The translations under genes and the position numbers were made by a program. DNA of 64,000 nucleotides from Urechis unicinctus (Eukaryota > Annelida > Polychaeta > Xenopneusta > Urechidae), in NCBI GenBank assembly GCA_034190875.2, contig CM067344.1:24674061-24738060 (forward strand), given 5' to 3'. The notes under the pieces are model-generated. The model was not told the origin of the DNA. It saw only the letters and a program-made list of their open reading frames with translations, and made no database searches. Shown here piece by piece: positions 14,378 through 26,145 of this stretch (its first letter is position 1; the number at the start of each line of letters is the position of its first letter).

Positions 14378-14645
14378 GAGTGGTGTGTCTGTGATTTCAA
14401 TGAAATATGTAGCATGCAGTCTAGTGTGTTATCATAACATGCGCCCCACCAGACGAATATCTTACTGAGAACTATGTCACGTCCGTCAAGGGCAGTATCG
14501 GGATCTGGCTTCTTAAATCAAGCAGAGTATCTTGCCATGGGTTATGCTCACTAAGGTCAACATCATAGCATGAATACGTGCATGGCGTACAATATCATAT
14601 AATGATTCTGCTTATCAAATTCAATATAATTATATACTCAGTAAA
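14378..14645 (+). repeat. Block E, copy 1
   Basis: This aligns directly with ~34444-34715, with clear identity in the stretches after 14398 and 34460. A weaker match may continue from ~14754 with ~34720. Both copies sit just downstream of a long TA tract. No coding content is recognised. Confidence 0.8.
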
Positions 14646-14647
14646 CA

Positions 14648-14748
14648 TAGACGGTGTAATTACAATTGACAGACATCAAAATAATCAAGGCGACAAGCCG
14701 TGCGACATGTCTCTTCTTCAGGCGGTAATGCTGGATTAGACTTTGCAT
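14648..14748 (+). repeat. 101-bp local direct repeat, unit 1
   Basis: It is nearly identical to 15119-15219, 471 bp downstream, with only a handful of substitutions. Weaker similarity extends a little upstream of both copies. It looks like a local tandem duplication of unknown origin. Confidence 0.85.
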
Positions 14749-15118
14749 TGGTATTGTCAGTCTGAATATATGACTGTCAGTAATATTGTGTATCATCAAT
14801 TGATATATGGGACAAATATACCGATAAGAAATGGATTATCACACATGCAGTGTATTTGTGTACTATGCTTTGCAATTGACAGCCACGCTTATGAACAAAG
14901 CAAGCTGCAACAAGTAGGCGCCCATGATGCAATACATTCCATGGCATTTACTATCCTGACGTATCCTCCCTGACTGTGTCAGGCACAAGTACGGAGTTAG
15001 GTAATCATCACTTTAAATGGGCCTAGAACACACTGCTCTCTTTTATTTTGTAGACCAAAAAGGGATACTCTTATCAATCCCAAGTAATAGCGTCGAGTAT
15101 TCAGTAATGAACTGTATA

Positions 15119-15219
15119 TAGACGGTGTAATTGCAATTGCCAGACATCAAGATAATCAAGGCGACAAGCCGTGCGACATGTCTCTTCATCTGGCGGTAAT
15201 GCTGGATTAGACTTTGCAT
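15119..15219 (+). repeat. 101-bp local direct repeat, unit 2
   Basis: This is the second copy of the repeat at 14648-14748. The intervening 370 bp shows no other duplication. Confidence 0.85.
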
Positions 15220-16862
15220 GGTAGAGTTTGCCACTGACTGTAAACGTCATGGCCTCAACATGTCTGCAACCACTATCATCTCTGCAAAGAAAGATGAAAA
15301 ACTTTTTACGTCTCTTCCACCAAACCACAACACCACATAAAATAAAACGCAAAGTTTATATTGTACCAGCAATTTTTCATAGGTATTTATACATATTTAT
15401 AAGATGAGTGACATATCTGTATTCAACTTTCTTAAGTTAAATATTGTAATAACCCTGTGCACTCACATCTATCAGACTCTATGGTACCAGACCGGGAGAG
15501 GAGAAGCCATACATTGTATGGTTGCTCCGCCTGGGACTGCTCCCTATCACATTTCCCCCTCAGATTACACCTACAATGATTCAGGGATTTATATTCAACT
15601 TCATGTATGTGTCTGTTGAGGAACAGCTGATATACCCTTTCGCTTTCAAATGATGGCACCCTGCTAGGAATCCATTTGCACTTGGTCATCAAATGAATAA
15701 GACAATAAGCCTCAGTAAGCTCAGGTGCATTTGGCCTGCCATGCACAAAGTCCCGAATACTCTCCAGATGACTGGTGATGAATGTAGTTGGCAAAATGTT
15801 TGATCACAATTTTATGATAATCTCTGTGTTCAAGAACTGCTTCAAATGTGCTCATTTCGACTTGACATCGTTCAGATGAACTTAAGAGAAATTCAGAATA
15901 CGCTTGCCACCTCCGGCGACGTCTTTGATGTCCTTTACAGGTGTAGAAACACGCAACAAGAATGCGCGCAACAACGCAGTAACTTAAAACAGCAGCTGGT
16001 AAAGCGCGAACCAAAAGCTGACAGCATGACAGACAGAGAAAAATTCCCTCAGTAACGGTCAAAATCGCTGTGCGCGACGGTGGCCCTCCTAAATCGCTGA
16101 AGGTAGGAACTGACTCAGTTGTAGACTTGGACAACGCTCTGATATTCTCGTGGATTAATCTCATTTCAATTAATATTCGTCAGCACGCTTTAGTGCATTT
16201 TGAAGACTATGGCAAGAGCATGAATATCACACTCACCAACATAAGACAATTAATATGCAATTATTGGCATCCCATCTGTCTTTTTCTGAAGCCCCGTCAT
16301 ATTGCTCACTATCCTGCCCAGGATAAACTTTATGGCGACATGAGGCTTGTTGCGGTAGCTATATTTTATTACCTAGTTATAATATTAAAAACATCGATAC
16401 ATGTACAGCTAGCAATGCCATTATCTGGTATTGGGAATTCGGGAGTTGAATTATTTGCTTAGCGAATACGTTATTATGCAACAGCGATATATCCTGCCAT
16501 TACAGCCGAGTTAAGTAGTACATCACCTTCTGATGCTTCTTCATTATGATCTGTTGCGCTGATATTGCTGTACACTCAAATGTTCTTGGCTTTTTATCAT
16601 CTTTTTGCTCATGGAAAATCTATTTTATGCCACTTCCTCTCGTTGTTGCAGCCATGCCAAGCTGTTGCGAGGTTAGAACAGGTCCATAACATCTGTTGTC
16701 ATTTATGGATCTTGCACTAAGCCAACTGTATGTGCTGCCCAGAGGTACCGAGCAATATTGTTGCATTGATATGGTTTGCTATATGGTCTGCAATAACAGC
16801 AGTGAACAGCTCTTCTCTTTAGTAGTTTTCTTGGCAGATCGCGCATGCATAATGCTGGTGCA
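15220..16862. other. Single-copy noncoding stretch
   Basis: The stretch contains overlapping open frames of 147 codons (minus, 15721-16164) and 130 codons (plus, 16070-16462). Frames of this length are expected about once each in 64 kb at this base composition, and neither shows a motif I recognise. No duplicated partner was found. Confidence 0.45.
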
Positions 16863-17077
16863 AAATACATCTTAGGAAGATTCGTCGCCGCTCAAGAGAA
16901 TACTAAAGACACTGCCTTGGGTTAAGCAAGAAGAAAAAAGAATACAACAATAAAACTTATTACTTCACACGGCTGAATCAGTCCTAATTGACAATCGGCA
17001 TTGCCGCGTTGATCTAAAATATCGTTATATTGTTCCACATGCAAAGTGACGGCGCCCCTGGTTATCAATGTGTGTGT

Positions 17078-17098
17078 GGGGGGGTGGGGGGGAGGGGG
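17078..17098 (+). repeat. G-rich tract, possible G-quadruplex
   Basis: Runs of seven, seven and five G are separated by a single T and a single A. The runs can supply four or more G3 tracts with short loops. It lies in a ~240-bp segment (17046-17289) that IIb lacks. Confidence 0.6.
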
Positions 17099-17599
17099 TT
17101 ACCTTTAAAATGCTAGAGAAAGGTGATTTAAAAGGAGTGGCGTGAAATGTCTTTATGGGTTTACATTGCAACTTTCCCTGTTTTCATCCACACAAGCACG
17201 AATTACATGGCTTGCAATTTTCTGGCAATGAAATGGTTAATGCCACCAAGACATGGCACAGAGCTGTATAGAGCTGGATCAGTGATAGTAACTTCAATAC
17301 GACAAAGCAGAGAGGGTTAATAAAGCTTTATGGCTATGGAAAACAATCACTCCTGCTGTGACTTTGTTACCTCTCTACATTTGCAAAATACTTCATAAAA
17401 TATACCGCCTTTTATCCTTCTTGTTTTTGGAGAAAGAACAGCACAGGATGCTCTTTATTGGTATAACTGTCATCTTTTTGAGGATGTTCTTCAGCAATGA
17501 GTCCTCTTTGTTCGTGAACATAGAATTGAAGGTTGTGTTATGTAATGTGCAGCACAGACATGTAGATAGAAGATGGGTAATGTATTGCACACAATAAGG

Positions 17600-18200
17600 A
17601 TATAAATATTGACACTCCATCAGAGTATTGGAGTGAAGGTAAGAGCATGTATAGCATAGTGTAATCTTCTAAGCAGTATATTACGGTCATTTTGGTAGCC
17701 AGTAATGTTTAGTGGAGATGGCTGGACTGTTACCCAAGAGGTGATTGCGTACGGGATATTTGGCATACGAATTCGGATTCCGGAACTAGAAGTGATATTG
17801 TATGGCTGATTAAATGCTATGAGTCAAGCTTAGTAATGGAGGTTAACAACGCAGTATAGATTATTTGGTGTTCGTGTTATGGTGGACGATATGTGATGCC
17901 TTTAATTTGGGCTTGTATCAATACCCCAGCGTCTGCTGTTTGCTCAAAGGTCGCTCATTCTAGTTAGTGAACATAGCAGTTATTCTCTTCTGGCAACTGT
18001 GTACCTTGCCTACAACAAATTACGGGGATTTATGTAGTGTAATGGGGAAAATGGATACAGCTTTTTATTCTGTCTTTCCAAGATCTATCTGATCCGACTG
18101 CTGAAAAGCTAGTAATGTGTATAATTGGTGCCTTTCTCGACTGGCACATATAATCATTTACCCCTTTTTACTGACCGCTGGTTTTACGTAGTGGTCGACC
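17600..18200 (+). repeat. Block D, copy in IIa
   Basis: This is the partner of 13165-13612. It has no counterpart in IIb, where a TA tract and block E occupy the equivalent place. It carries additional pieces near 17765-17800 and 18030-18145 relative to the first copy. Confidence 0.8.
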
Positions 18201-18396
18201 ACAGCTAGCGTCACATGACAATGGGAAAAACATTATGAACATACACGAGCCAATGCCGTAGTATATTGTTACGTAAAAATGTCAGTGTATATGATGCAGC
18301 TCAGGTGGTAGCCTTTGTTCCGTAGCTGCATATATCCGCATATATTCTTATATGTATCGATTCTTTCCTACAAACTAATACATCCGCTGGACATAC

Positions 18397-18948
18397 TTGA
18401 TAATGCATAGCCCAGCAGAAATATTGTTTGTTGATGAGCACAGAATAGAGTGCTGTGGTCACGCGGCAATCCAAAGTGCAACGGCCCCATATAGGCCCAC
18501 ATTTCAGTGCTCAAGGAAGGTAAAACTCACTGAAAACCAATATTTCATAAAGAGGGACAATAATATTGTCTGCGATGTTTTCCCGATGACGTTCAATGCA
18601 TACACACACGGAGAATTATACGGCACTGTTAAACTAGCAAGCGTGTTTCTTTGTCCATTAGAAGGTACACAGATAACACAATGTTCGAGGCTCTTGCAGG
18701 GTTTCATTCATTGTGAAAATATGTCGCCAGCTGTCGGTAATCAACTGTGCGTGTTCGCCAGAGTTAATCCGAACAAACTTCGTCATAATAGAGAATCCGC
18801 CTATCTACTGGTGCCTGGCATGGACATTTATTGTCCTTATGTATTTTTAACTATAAGGCTTGTGTTAAACTGTCATCTTCGTGGTCCATTACCCTCGTTG
18901 TCAATACACTTTCATCGTACAACACCTATACCATTACAGGCTGAATAA
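18397..18948 (+). CDS. 183-codon open frame of unknown function (doubtful)
   Basis: This is the longest uninterrupted frame not made of simple repeats. It has seven cysteines, scattered hydrophobic stretches and no signal peptide, transmembrane helix or motif I can name. At this base composition a chance frame this long is uncommon: by a rough stop-codon estimate I expect about 0.1 in the window. However, the paralogous sequence in IIb (~35255-35765) is interrupted by several stops, by frameshifts, and by loss of ~80 bp around the counterpart of 18520-18600. Either IIb is a broken copy of something once coding, or the frame is accidental. The flanking sequence shows no other exon with confidence. 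Confidence 0.2.
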   Translation: MIMHSPAEILFVDEHRIECCGHAAIQSATAPYRPTFQCSRKVKLTENQYFIKRDNNIVCDVFPMTFNAYTHGELYGTVKLASVFLCPLEGTQITQCSRLLQGFIHCENMSPAVGNQLCVFARVNPNKLRHNRESAYLLVPGMDIYCPYVFLTIRLVLNCHLRGPLPSLSIHFHRTTPIPLQAE

Positions 18949-19045
18949 AATGACGATGTTGGTCAGTTACTGAACAGGGATAACCAAAACTGCTACATAT
19001 ATGCATAAGTAAATATTTACAAAAGTGCCAAATCAATTAAGCTTT

Positions 19046-19342
19046 TTATAGCACCATATATATACATACATCAATATTGTTGTTGAATGAATAACAAATG
19101 AAGCAATGGCTAAATCCGGATCTATCATGCATATCAATGGATTCTTTTGACATAGTCACGGCAATACAGCCAATACAAGCGAGTTCCGTGAAAACTAAAC
19201 CATAATTATTTGCACACATCAGAGAAGCACGCTTAAGATTCAAGCCCGCTAATGCCCAATGCAAGGCACTTGCTGCTGTTGCGCTCATGTGTGATGTCTT
19301 AATAAAACATAAAAAGTCATTTAATGCTTGAACGATGGGCAA
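19046..19342 (-). pseudogene. 98-codon minus-strand frame, partly kept in IIb
   Basis: The minus strand reads a 98-codon frame. A stretch around LMCANNYGL and ACIGCIAVTMSKESID aligns in frame with the minus strand of IIb (35948-36172). Similarity at protein level follows automatically from DNA similarity, so this is not proof of coding. It lies downstream of the exon-like blocks at 19.8-20.5 kb on the same strand and could be part of the same decayed gene. No family is recognised. Confidence 0.2.
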
Positions 19343-19769
19343 TATTCCTTCACTTATTTATCATCGGGATGACATGAAAACAATTGATCTAGAAAGCATT
19401 CGCTGAATTCATTGTTGCTGCTGTATTCAAAAAGTATCTTTTGACACCCTCTATAAGGTCTTCATAAAACACAAAATAGATATTCCTTGTTCATTGGAAA
19501 TAGCAGCAGATTAATTCATCAACAACCTTTGTCATGGTCATCCATGATAGCTTGTCCAAAATGATGTACAGATGGATTATAGAGATGAACAATCACAATA
19601 AATGTTAATAAATGTAAAACGCAGCTAAATGGAATATCTTAACAATGAGTCACAAGAACAAATAATTCTGCTTCCGATTGATTTTTTTCAGCAAAGCAAA
19701 TGATCATCTTCATTAGAAGCCCGAACATCTTGTTTTTTTGCGTAGCACTTGTATTACAATTAATAATGA

Positions 19770-20540
19770 CACAATATCTGGATGTTGCATTGTGTGGATG
19801 ACGTGGCGTGATGCAGATTGCGAATCCAGCACGTGGGCCCACCAAGCGTCCATGTGAACAAATCAATGCCACATCCTGTCTACATCCTTTTGTTCACTTG
19901 ACTTCATGTCTCCAAAAGCATGCATCGCAATGTCTTCATATATCCCCTCCCAGCTGGATAAAGCTCCCATTTATAACCACCAAGCGAATCGTGGTTTTGC
20001 TCCAACCGCATTCTTGATATGGAACTATGACGACAGGATGGGTCATGGATCTGCAACAGACAAGGAAAAGCAAATCTAATTGCAAAGAATACAGCTACTT
20101 GCAGACATTGCTAAGCGTTTGTAATCTTCAGCGCACGCTCATGTTGTAATGCTCACAAATGCGGTGCAAAGATGACGGTCAATGTTATTGGCTCGCAACA
20201 ACGCCCTGCATAGCCCGGCCACGTCATTGTAGTGAGCATTCGCACCAGGATCAAAGTTGTCATCAACGTCCGTACAGCTGTGGTCAGGTACTCGGTACCA
20301 GTAACGCAGGCGGTGCCCATCTATCCTGCACATAACACGTTGTAACTATATAAAAGCTTGTAATGGGCAACGGTAAATTTGTTTTGGATGCATTAAATTT
20401 GTTTTCAGTGACACATGTCGGTGGCTTGGTTAATTGTTACTTCATATCACGACAGGCCCAGGTCTCTGACTGGAACACCATGTCCGACTGTACAGGGTTG
20501 CTGCATGTCACCACGCGGTGAAATACCTCCGTCCTGTTGG
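19770..20540 (-). pseudogene. Exon-like block of an unidentified repeated family, copy 2 (in IIa)
   Basis: The reverse complement matches 7500-8100 and 54285-54900. On the minus strand an acceptor-like GTGCAG precedes 20325, from which a frame reads RLRYWYRVPDHSCTDVDD and DPGANAHYNDVAG. A second acceptor-like TGTTGCAG precedes 20050, from which the strand reads HPVVIVPYQECGWSKT and INGSFIQLGGD, with a stop replacing the conserved Leu-Trp before RHC. The segment between the two is diverged relative to duplication I. The function is unknown, and the frame is broken, so this copy would not be functional as read. Confidence 0.35.
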
Positions 20541-22800
20541 GGAATGGAGATTCTGAAACCCAAACACGAAACTCAATTAAGTTTCACTTATGAGATCTAG
20601 ATTCATGCAGCGACGGGATGATAAGCATTATGTAGGTGATAAACAAATCTTACAATTTCATTCACCACCTCGAAGTGCATAATAATTGAACTTATGACAT
20701 TGTTGCATGTTCAGCAGTAGTTTTAGTGCTAAAGCAGCGTCTCCGTTGCATGAGGATTAATCATATCCCAACTAATCATCTCTAACGTTCTGGCAAAAAC
20801 TTTAATTTAATATCAACTTCGTCAGAAAAATATTAATATCTACTTCGCCACAAAAATATTAATATCTAATTCGCCACAATCATACTGATCCCAAACTTAA
20901 GGCAACATTGCAATTCGTAATATCTCACAAACGAACCCTATATCACCGCACGGCACAATACTTCATAAATCAAACCAGTCACAGCTGCCACTTTTTTAAT
21001 GTCACGACCGACCCCAAATTAATGGACCTGTCCGAAGATACCCCAAACGTCCGTCAGCGAAGTAACATTACGCAGTTACAACGGATAGACTGACACGACA
21101 GCTTGTCTATGTGAGCTATGTCAAGTTGCTTACACATTATTGTACTCCACCCCATAAAATTCGATTCAACTAGTTGTTAACCCGCATTAAAAAGCATGCC
21201 TCAATATTACATATTTACAATAATAAAAAATATCTATGAATATTGATGCAAATTGACTTAGCCAAGCCACAAAACCCTTCTATTTGATGCATCCTTTTAC
21301 CCAAAGCTATGTTTGACAATCGAATCGATTTCACAGAATCTTCTTCAAGCTACTGATATGTGCAGACAAAACCTTCGAGCAACATGATGTTTTGCATAAC
21401 CACAATCGACCAGTTAAGATTATGTGCTAAGACAAGTGAATAACCTGAATGAATAATTCACATATGCAGCAAGAAAGTTACCAAGAACCTTATGAAAAAG
21501 ATGTCGCCATCGGTGACGCTACCTGTAATGTCCGTTATGAGCACGATGCATTTATAAACAACACAGGTAAACAACACAGGTAAACATATATTCACAGAAC
21601 CAGCATTGTGAGTTGCAGCAATATTTAGAATTCATCCGTACTAAAACCAATGGCTGCATATGATTATACAATACTTGAATTACCAATAACTGGTTATTGA
21701 AATGTGACTATTATAGCAGCACAACATCGTTAACGAAGTCTTATGGATCAATTACATAAGCTCCGAGTTGATCGATTATTGGTGACATACTATCGATAAG
21801 AAACTATTCACCCACATTTCCGACACCCCTTGAGTTTTGGTTCTATCGAATGATACGGTTGTAGTCCCACAAAACTCAACTTCTACATGGAAATGTTTGT
21901 ATGGTGGAAAGGCTATGAAGTAGACTGACAAGCTTTATCAAGGGTCTACGAACATCGCAGCCTCCTTCTACTGTTTACTTGCACGTGGCAACTTCGTGTG
22001 CTCTAGAAAATACCAACCTGTGTATCTCTTATGATCTGCATTAATCCCGCTCCACGCTGTTGCTAATAAAGCACTAACGGAGGATATCCAGAACCATGGT
22101 GGATTATCCATAATCGCTATCAAATGCTATCCACACGAGCTATCGTCCGCGTCGAGGAGATGGCTCCGATGTCAGTGTTGCTAACGCGTGTGATCAACTC
22201 TCACTATCCACAATGGTTCTATGGATATAAGTGCAGGGAAACAACACGAAATCCATGTGACCTCTCGGTTTTGTCGAGTAAACAGCATGTCACGGCAGAT
22301 TAATATTGGTTAAGATCCACACAAAATGTCTACATAAATGAAAACAGGGTCAGCTACTCCGAGGCGGATGTAACCTCTGCGTCCAGCAGCGAGCAGGCGA
22401 TATTAATGCGCCTGCCGACTGGAGAACGCCTTGCTTTTATGCAGCAGGACTTGGTCGGTAGCGCTGCGTACAGTAGCTATTGGCCACCAGAGAGAATAAG
22501 GCGCTATGTGCATCACTGGCTGACCTGCTACGCCAGCCTCCCTAGTCGGCCACTCTCAGGCTCAATGGTGTTCAGATGCATTATCAATCTTCGTAGTGAA
22601 CTGACGTCGCTAGTAAATTGATACACGATCGAAGGGGAAAGTGCGTCGCGTTTAAGCAGTCACAATTGTACAGCTCACAAAATATCAATCAGCAGTTTCG
22701 ATAGCCGACTGGGCGTAAGATTAGCCTCATTTTAGTCATCAGTTCATTAAGGCGATTAGGCACTGTGGTAAAGGGATAGGGGCCGTGCGCATGTGTGATA

Positions 22801-22938
22801 GTGCCAAGTTACATACGCTTGGTGAGCGCAGAGGGAATACAGTAGCCCCCGTGGGCAGGTAAATCTCACGTGCCAAGTTACATGCGCTTGGTGAGCGCAG
22901 AGGGAATACAGTAGCCCCCGTGGGCAGGTAAATCTCAC
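22801..22938 (+). repeat. 69-bp tandem duplication (2 units)
   Basis: Units 22801-22869 and 22870-22938 differ at a single base that I can see. IIb has only one unit (39603-39670). The second unit was therefore gained in IIa, or lost in IIb, after the large duplication. Confidence 0.9.
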
Positions 22939-23275
22939 GAGGCATCTGCGCCTTTGGTTCAGATGTTTGCTGCAAATCACATTGGTTTACGCGTTAACCT
23001 CTTAATACAAACAAAAACAAGTTGAAAGCTGTTAACAATAAACATGTTTGCTTAGATTACGCTGGGGAAAACATGGTTATGGATATCACATCGCATCACA
23101 AACCATGCACAATTTTGTATGCTGCTGATGCTGGCGTTGATCCACAGTAACGAAATGGTACATATTTCTCTGGTGTAAACCTATTGCAAACACAAACCAA
23201 GTATCAAACAGACATTTCGTCTTGTAGGACGTCTCAGTCATGGTGATCAATAGCTGAGGTCGTAGAACGAAAGGT

Positions 23276-23277
23276 AT
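23276..23277. repeat. Left AT target-site duplication
   Basis: The dinucleotide AT lies directly outside the left terminal inverted repeat and is repeated at 25034-25035. IIb has a single AT at 40008-40009 in otherwise matching flanks. Confidence 0.75.
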
Positions 23278-23294
23278 TGGGGGTTCTTAATATT
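23278..23294 (+). repeat. Left terminal inverted repeat
   Basis: It starts TGGGGGTTCT and matches the complement of 25017-25033 at 16 of 17 positions. Confidence 0.8.
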
Positions 23295-23949
23295 GCCTCA
23301 TGAATAATGCAGCGATATCGAGAACGAGGCCAGTAAGGGCAATCAGCAGCCCATAAGTCGCCGCACATGTAAACAACACGGTTTATTTCTCCAGTGGAAA
23401 GGCTTGTCAGTAACGGCTGTGTCATAAAGGGAAGATGCCACAGATCCCAGAAGAAAAATGAAGATGCCCACTCAATAGAGGTATGACATCTCGACCTGAA
23501 TACATGTCTTACTTGCATGGTAGTGGTCAAAATTTGTAAACATTTTTTATTGATCAAAACTGAAGATAAGGAGAAAAGATGCTGCTGTAGAATTGTTTTT
23601 GACAACAAATGGTATGCATGAAGGCATGATGATTCACACTTATATAATCCTCACTAATATTTCCTGATTATACAACCATTAAGATACTAATCTGGCATGC
23701 TTTTCCATTTCTTGCAGAGTTAAGAACATATCCACTGCATCGCCCCGATAGTGATAATAAAATCCACACCGTGTGGTTGGTAGTGCATGGATAAAATTAA
23801 GAGGTGAAATGTTTCAAAATATCTGCAAATTCATGCTATCTCTATGAATTAACTCAAAAACAAGTCAATCAATATGAAATCTTAGAAATAATCATTGAAT
23901 GCAATTGATATTCCCAATGATGGTTTTTTAACAGATCACATTATCTACA

Positions 23950-24414
23950 GAGGAGCCGACAGCAGTCCTAACAACCTCCTGTAGCTGTACTATAGGCCTT
24001 AGTGGTCAGTGTGGGCATATTGGTGATGTGCTCTACCAGATGGCGAAGTTCAAGTCCAGGGGATTCAAAGTCATTCCAGAAGATTTGGCCAAGACTTCAC
24101 TACCCCAGACCTAGCACCGGCTAAATCTGACTCCTAAGTCTGTAGTTTTAAGCCCAACCCTTAGACGACACAGAAACATAAACAACTCATCAATGAGTTG
24201 CATGCCTCTAGGCTTGCCTGCACATTGTAACATCTGTACTAGGAACATAGTACATACTGGTCATGTTCTTAGCCACCGGCTGTAGGTATTCAAAAAAAGC
24301 TACAAAGTCAAGATAGTTCCTGAACTATTTGAACCCAGTATAAAACCGTACCATGTCAGGATCATAGGAAAACCGACAAATACCGAACTTTTCGATCTGT
24401 AGTAGATCTTTCAT
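23950..24414 (-). pseudogene. DDE_Tnp_4-like transposase remnant
   Basis: The minus strand from 24414 reads a frame with IEKFGICRFSYDPDMVRFYTGF, interrupted by a stop, then NYLDFVAFFEYL. At 24122-24200 it reads a DELFMFLCRLRVGL segment followed by DLGVRFS. This resembles the conserved region upstream of the first catalytic Asp in harbinger/ISL2EU-type transposases, where a DE-F-hydrophobic-RLR-GL motif is followed by a DLA-RF motif. After a frameshift a weak FWNDF and a DCC sequence may mark the Trp motif and the first catalytic Asp region. Several stops and frame changes make it non-functional. Assignment rests on motif recognition by eye. Confidence 0.6.
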
Positions 24415-24721
24415 GGCCTGATTCTGTTTTTGTGATTCTTCATACTTGATTTGCATATCCTGTAGCAACTTCTCTAGCTGACTTCTTTGCTGTCACTCTC
24501 TTCCACAATCATCTGGATGTCAAGATCAGTACTGACAGGCAGGGGCTGGTCGTCCATCTGAAATCGTCCTTGGTGAATGGAGAGAACACACAGACGTGCT
24601 GTCTGATACCTGGAGTGCATATACATTATGAAAACAAGATAATAAATATGAAAAGTATCAACGTATTCCTTCTTATGTGCTTTACTTCCTTAAAACACAT
24701 GAAACTATTCAAATAGCTCAA

Positions 24722-24920
24722 GCCTTCTTATAATCGCTCGCAGTCACATGTTCTAGATCGTAGTTGTAAACAACTCGCCATGAACCCGTGTTCTGGACCT
24801 TGTTTTCGCCATATTTTGTGAAGCCAGGCTTTTCTTTTTAACTGTTCCATCACTCTTACAAAACGGAACGCAAAAATAACGATGGGTATTTGGTCGAGAC
24901 ACAGCGGCAGACGATGACAT
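24722..24920 (-). pseudogene. THAP-type zinc finger remnant
   Basis: The minus-strand frame begins with ATG at 24920 and reads RYFCVPFCKSDGTVKK, the spaced Cys pair and following pattern typical of a THAP domain start. After a frameshift the strand reads LEHVTASDYKK at about 24722-24755, which resembles the C-x-H-F-...-DY end of THAP domains with the last Cys lost. THAP domains are DNA-binding modules at the N-terminus of several animal transposases. This one is broken by at least one frameshift. Confidence 0.6.
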
Positions 24921-25016
24921 GTTTACAACTCGCTGCGGTCCGGCTAACGAGGTCGGAGGTCAACGGGGCTGCCCACCCATGGCCTCGTTCTGGCCGCGGA
25001 ATGTGCGGCATGCATA

Positions 25017-25033
25017 AATATTGAGAACCCCCA
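25017..25033 (-). repeat. Right terminal inverted repeat
   Basis: It ends AGAACCCCCA and is followed immediately by the AT at 25034-25035. Confidence 0.8.
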
Positions 25034-26145
25034 ATAGAGATGCCATGGCCTGATGCCGAAATTAGTCATGTTGAAGGCCAACAACGAATTGTGTATCATA
25101 TCATAAACACAACAACTAATGAGCGATGGCTGCATTGTACAAGAACGTAGCAGCATAAACAGAAAACCAGCTATGTAGGAATAGCATCACTGCACCGCGG
25201 AAGGCCGCTCTTCATTATTCATTCAAAGGGTGTTAAATTGTTACGTGTACCATAAAGTCCGTTCGCTTTGGAACCGATCACTTGGTTAATGTCCTCTGGG
25301 TATCAGTCTTGCTGTGTGGCTCTTTACTGACGTCACATTCGATTGCCGCAGTGCAATGTCGCCGAGCATGGGGAACCTAAATAACTGGAAAGAGAATCTT
25401 AATTAATATCCCCAAATGCAACCTGATAACACGTTAATCCTTGAATTATGTTTGCTATGCGATTGTAGACACGACCTATGGTGCATTGCGTGCATGCAGC
25501 ATCACGTCGTTAGCGGAATTAGCCGGAAGCCTCCCCCTACCTCCTATGTTTAATTCGGGCAGATGCATTGTCTATCCGTTTGTGGTATAGTCTTATGCGT
25601 TCAGAAACACATTCTGATATAAAATATCTCCTGCATCGATCAGTTCGTGGCATCGTTGCACTGGAAGCACCTTGTTGTCATTTTGCAATGCGATCGAGGT
25701 TAAGTAAGGTTGTGCTGATAGAGCACGGCTTTATCGTGTATGTCTCATACTGACGTAGCCGACCGGCGGTATCAACTAAGCTAAGAAATCTTGGAAAAAC
25801 ACTCGGAGATGATTCTGGCCACAGTCATTGAAGCAAGCTCTAGGAACCCTGTATGTCAGCGCAGTAATGCATAGAGCAATAACAAACAACATTAATGACG
25901 CAATTCCACTTTGGGCGGAAAATGAGGTAAATTTGTCAATTACCTAAATAGTGTTAGGGGTTATAATCGGCTGTTTGAGCGATTAGTACTTATTGCTTAT
26001 ACTGACATCTCTGCCATCGCGGGGTATGACGAAATACATTTTATCTTCTATCAAATGATTTAAGCAAACGTTCGTATTACTTGGAGTAATGCCAGCTCCC
26101 TTGAGGCGATTAAAGGCCCAAATGTAGCCATTTCCTGCAGATAAT

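Larger units (their letters stand above)
23278..25033 (-). mobile_element. ISL2EU-like DNA transposon, degraded (1756 bp)
   Basis: The element is present in IIa and cleanly absent from IIb. Terminal inverted repeats are TGGGGGTTCTTAATATT at 23278-23294 and its 16/17 complement at 25017-25033. A 12-bp subterminal inverted pair (23321-23332 and 24980-24991) sits 42-43 bp inside each end. A 2-bp AT duplication flanks it, and the IIb site reads as the exact precursor with one AT. The minus strand carries a decayed THAP zinc-finger-like N-terminus and, further in, a DDE_Tnp_4-like segment. AT duplications together with a THAP plus DDE_Tnp_4 transposase are features of the ISL2EU superfamily. The coding region is frameshifted and no complete catalytic domain is visible. 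The part from ~23900 to the left end shows no transposase similarity, so this copy is defective. No YqaJ-type nuclease, known from some full-length ISL2EU elements, was seen. Confidence 0.8.

Noticed and set aside
15721-16164. 147-codon minus-strand frame
   Set aside because: A frame of this length is expected about once by chance in this window, and no motif or paralogue supports it.
22406-22621. 71-codon frame conserved in IIb (39200-39394)
   Set aside because: Most differences change the amino acid and the C-terminal ends differ by frameshift, so there is no sign of coding constraint.
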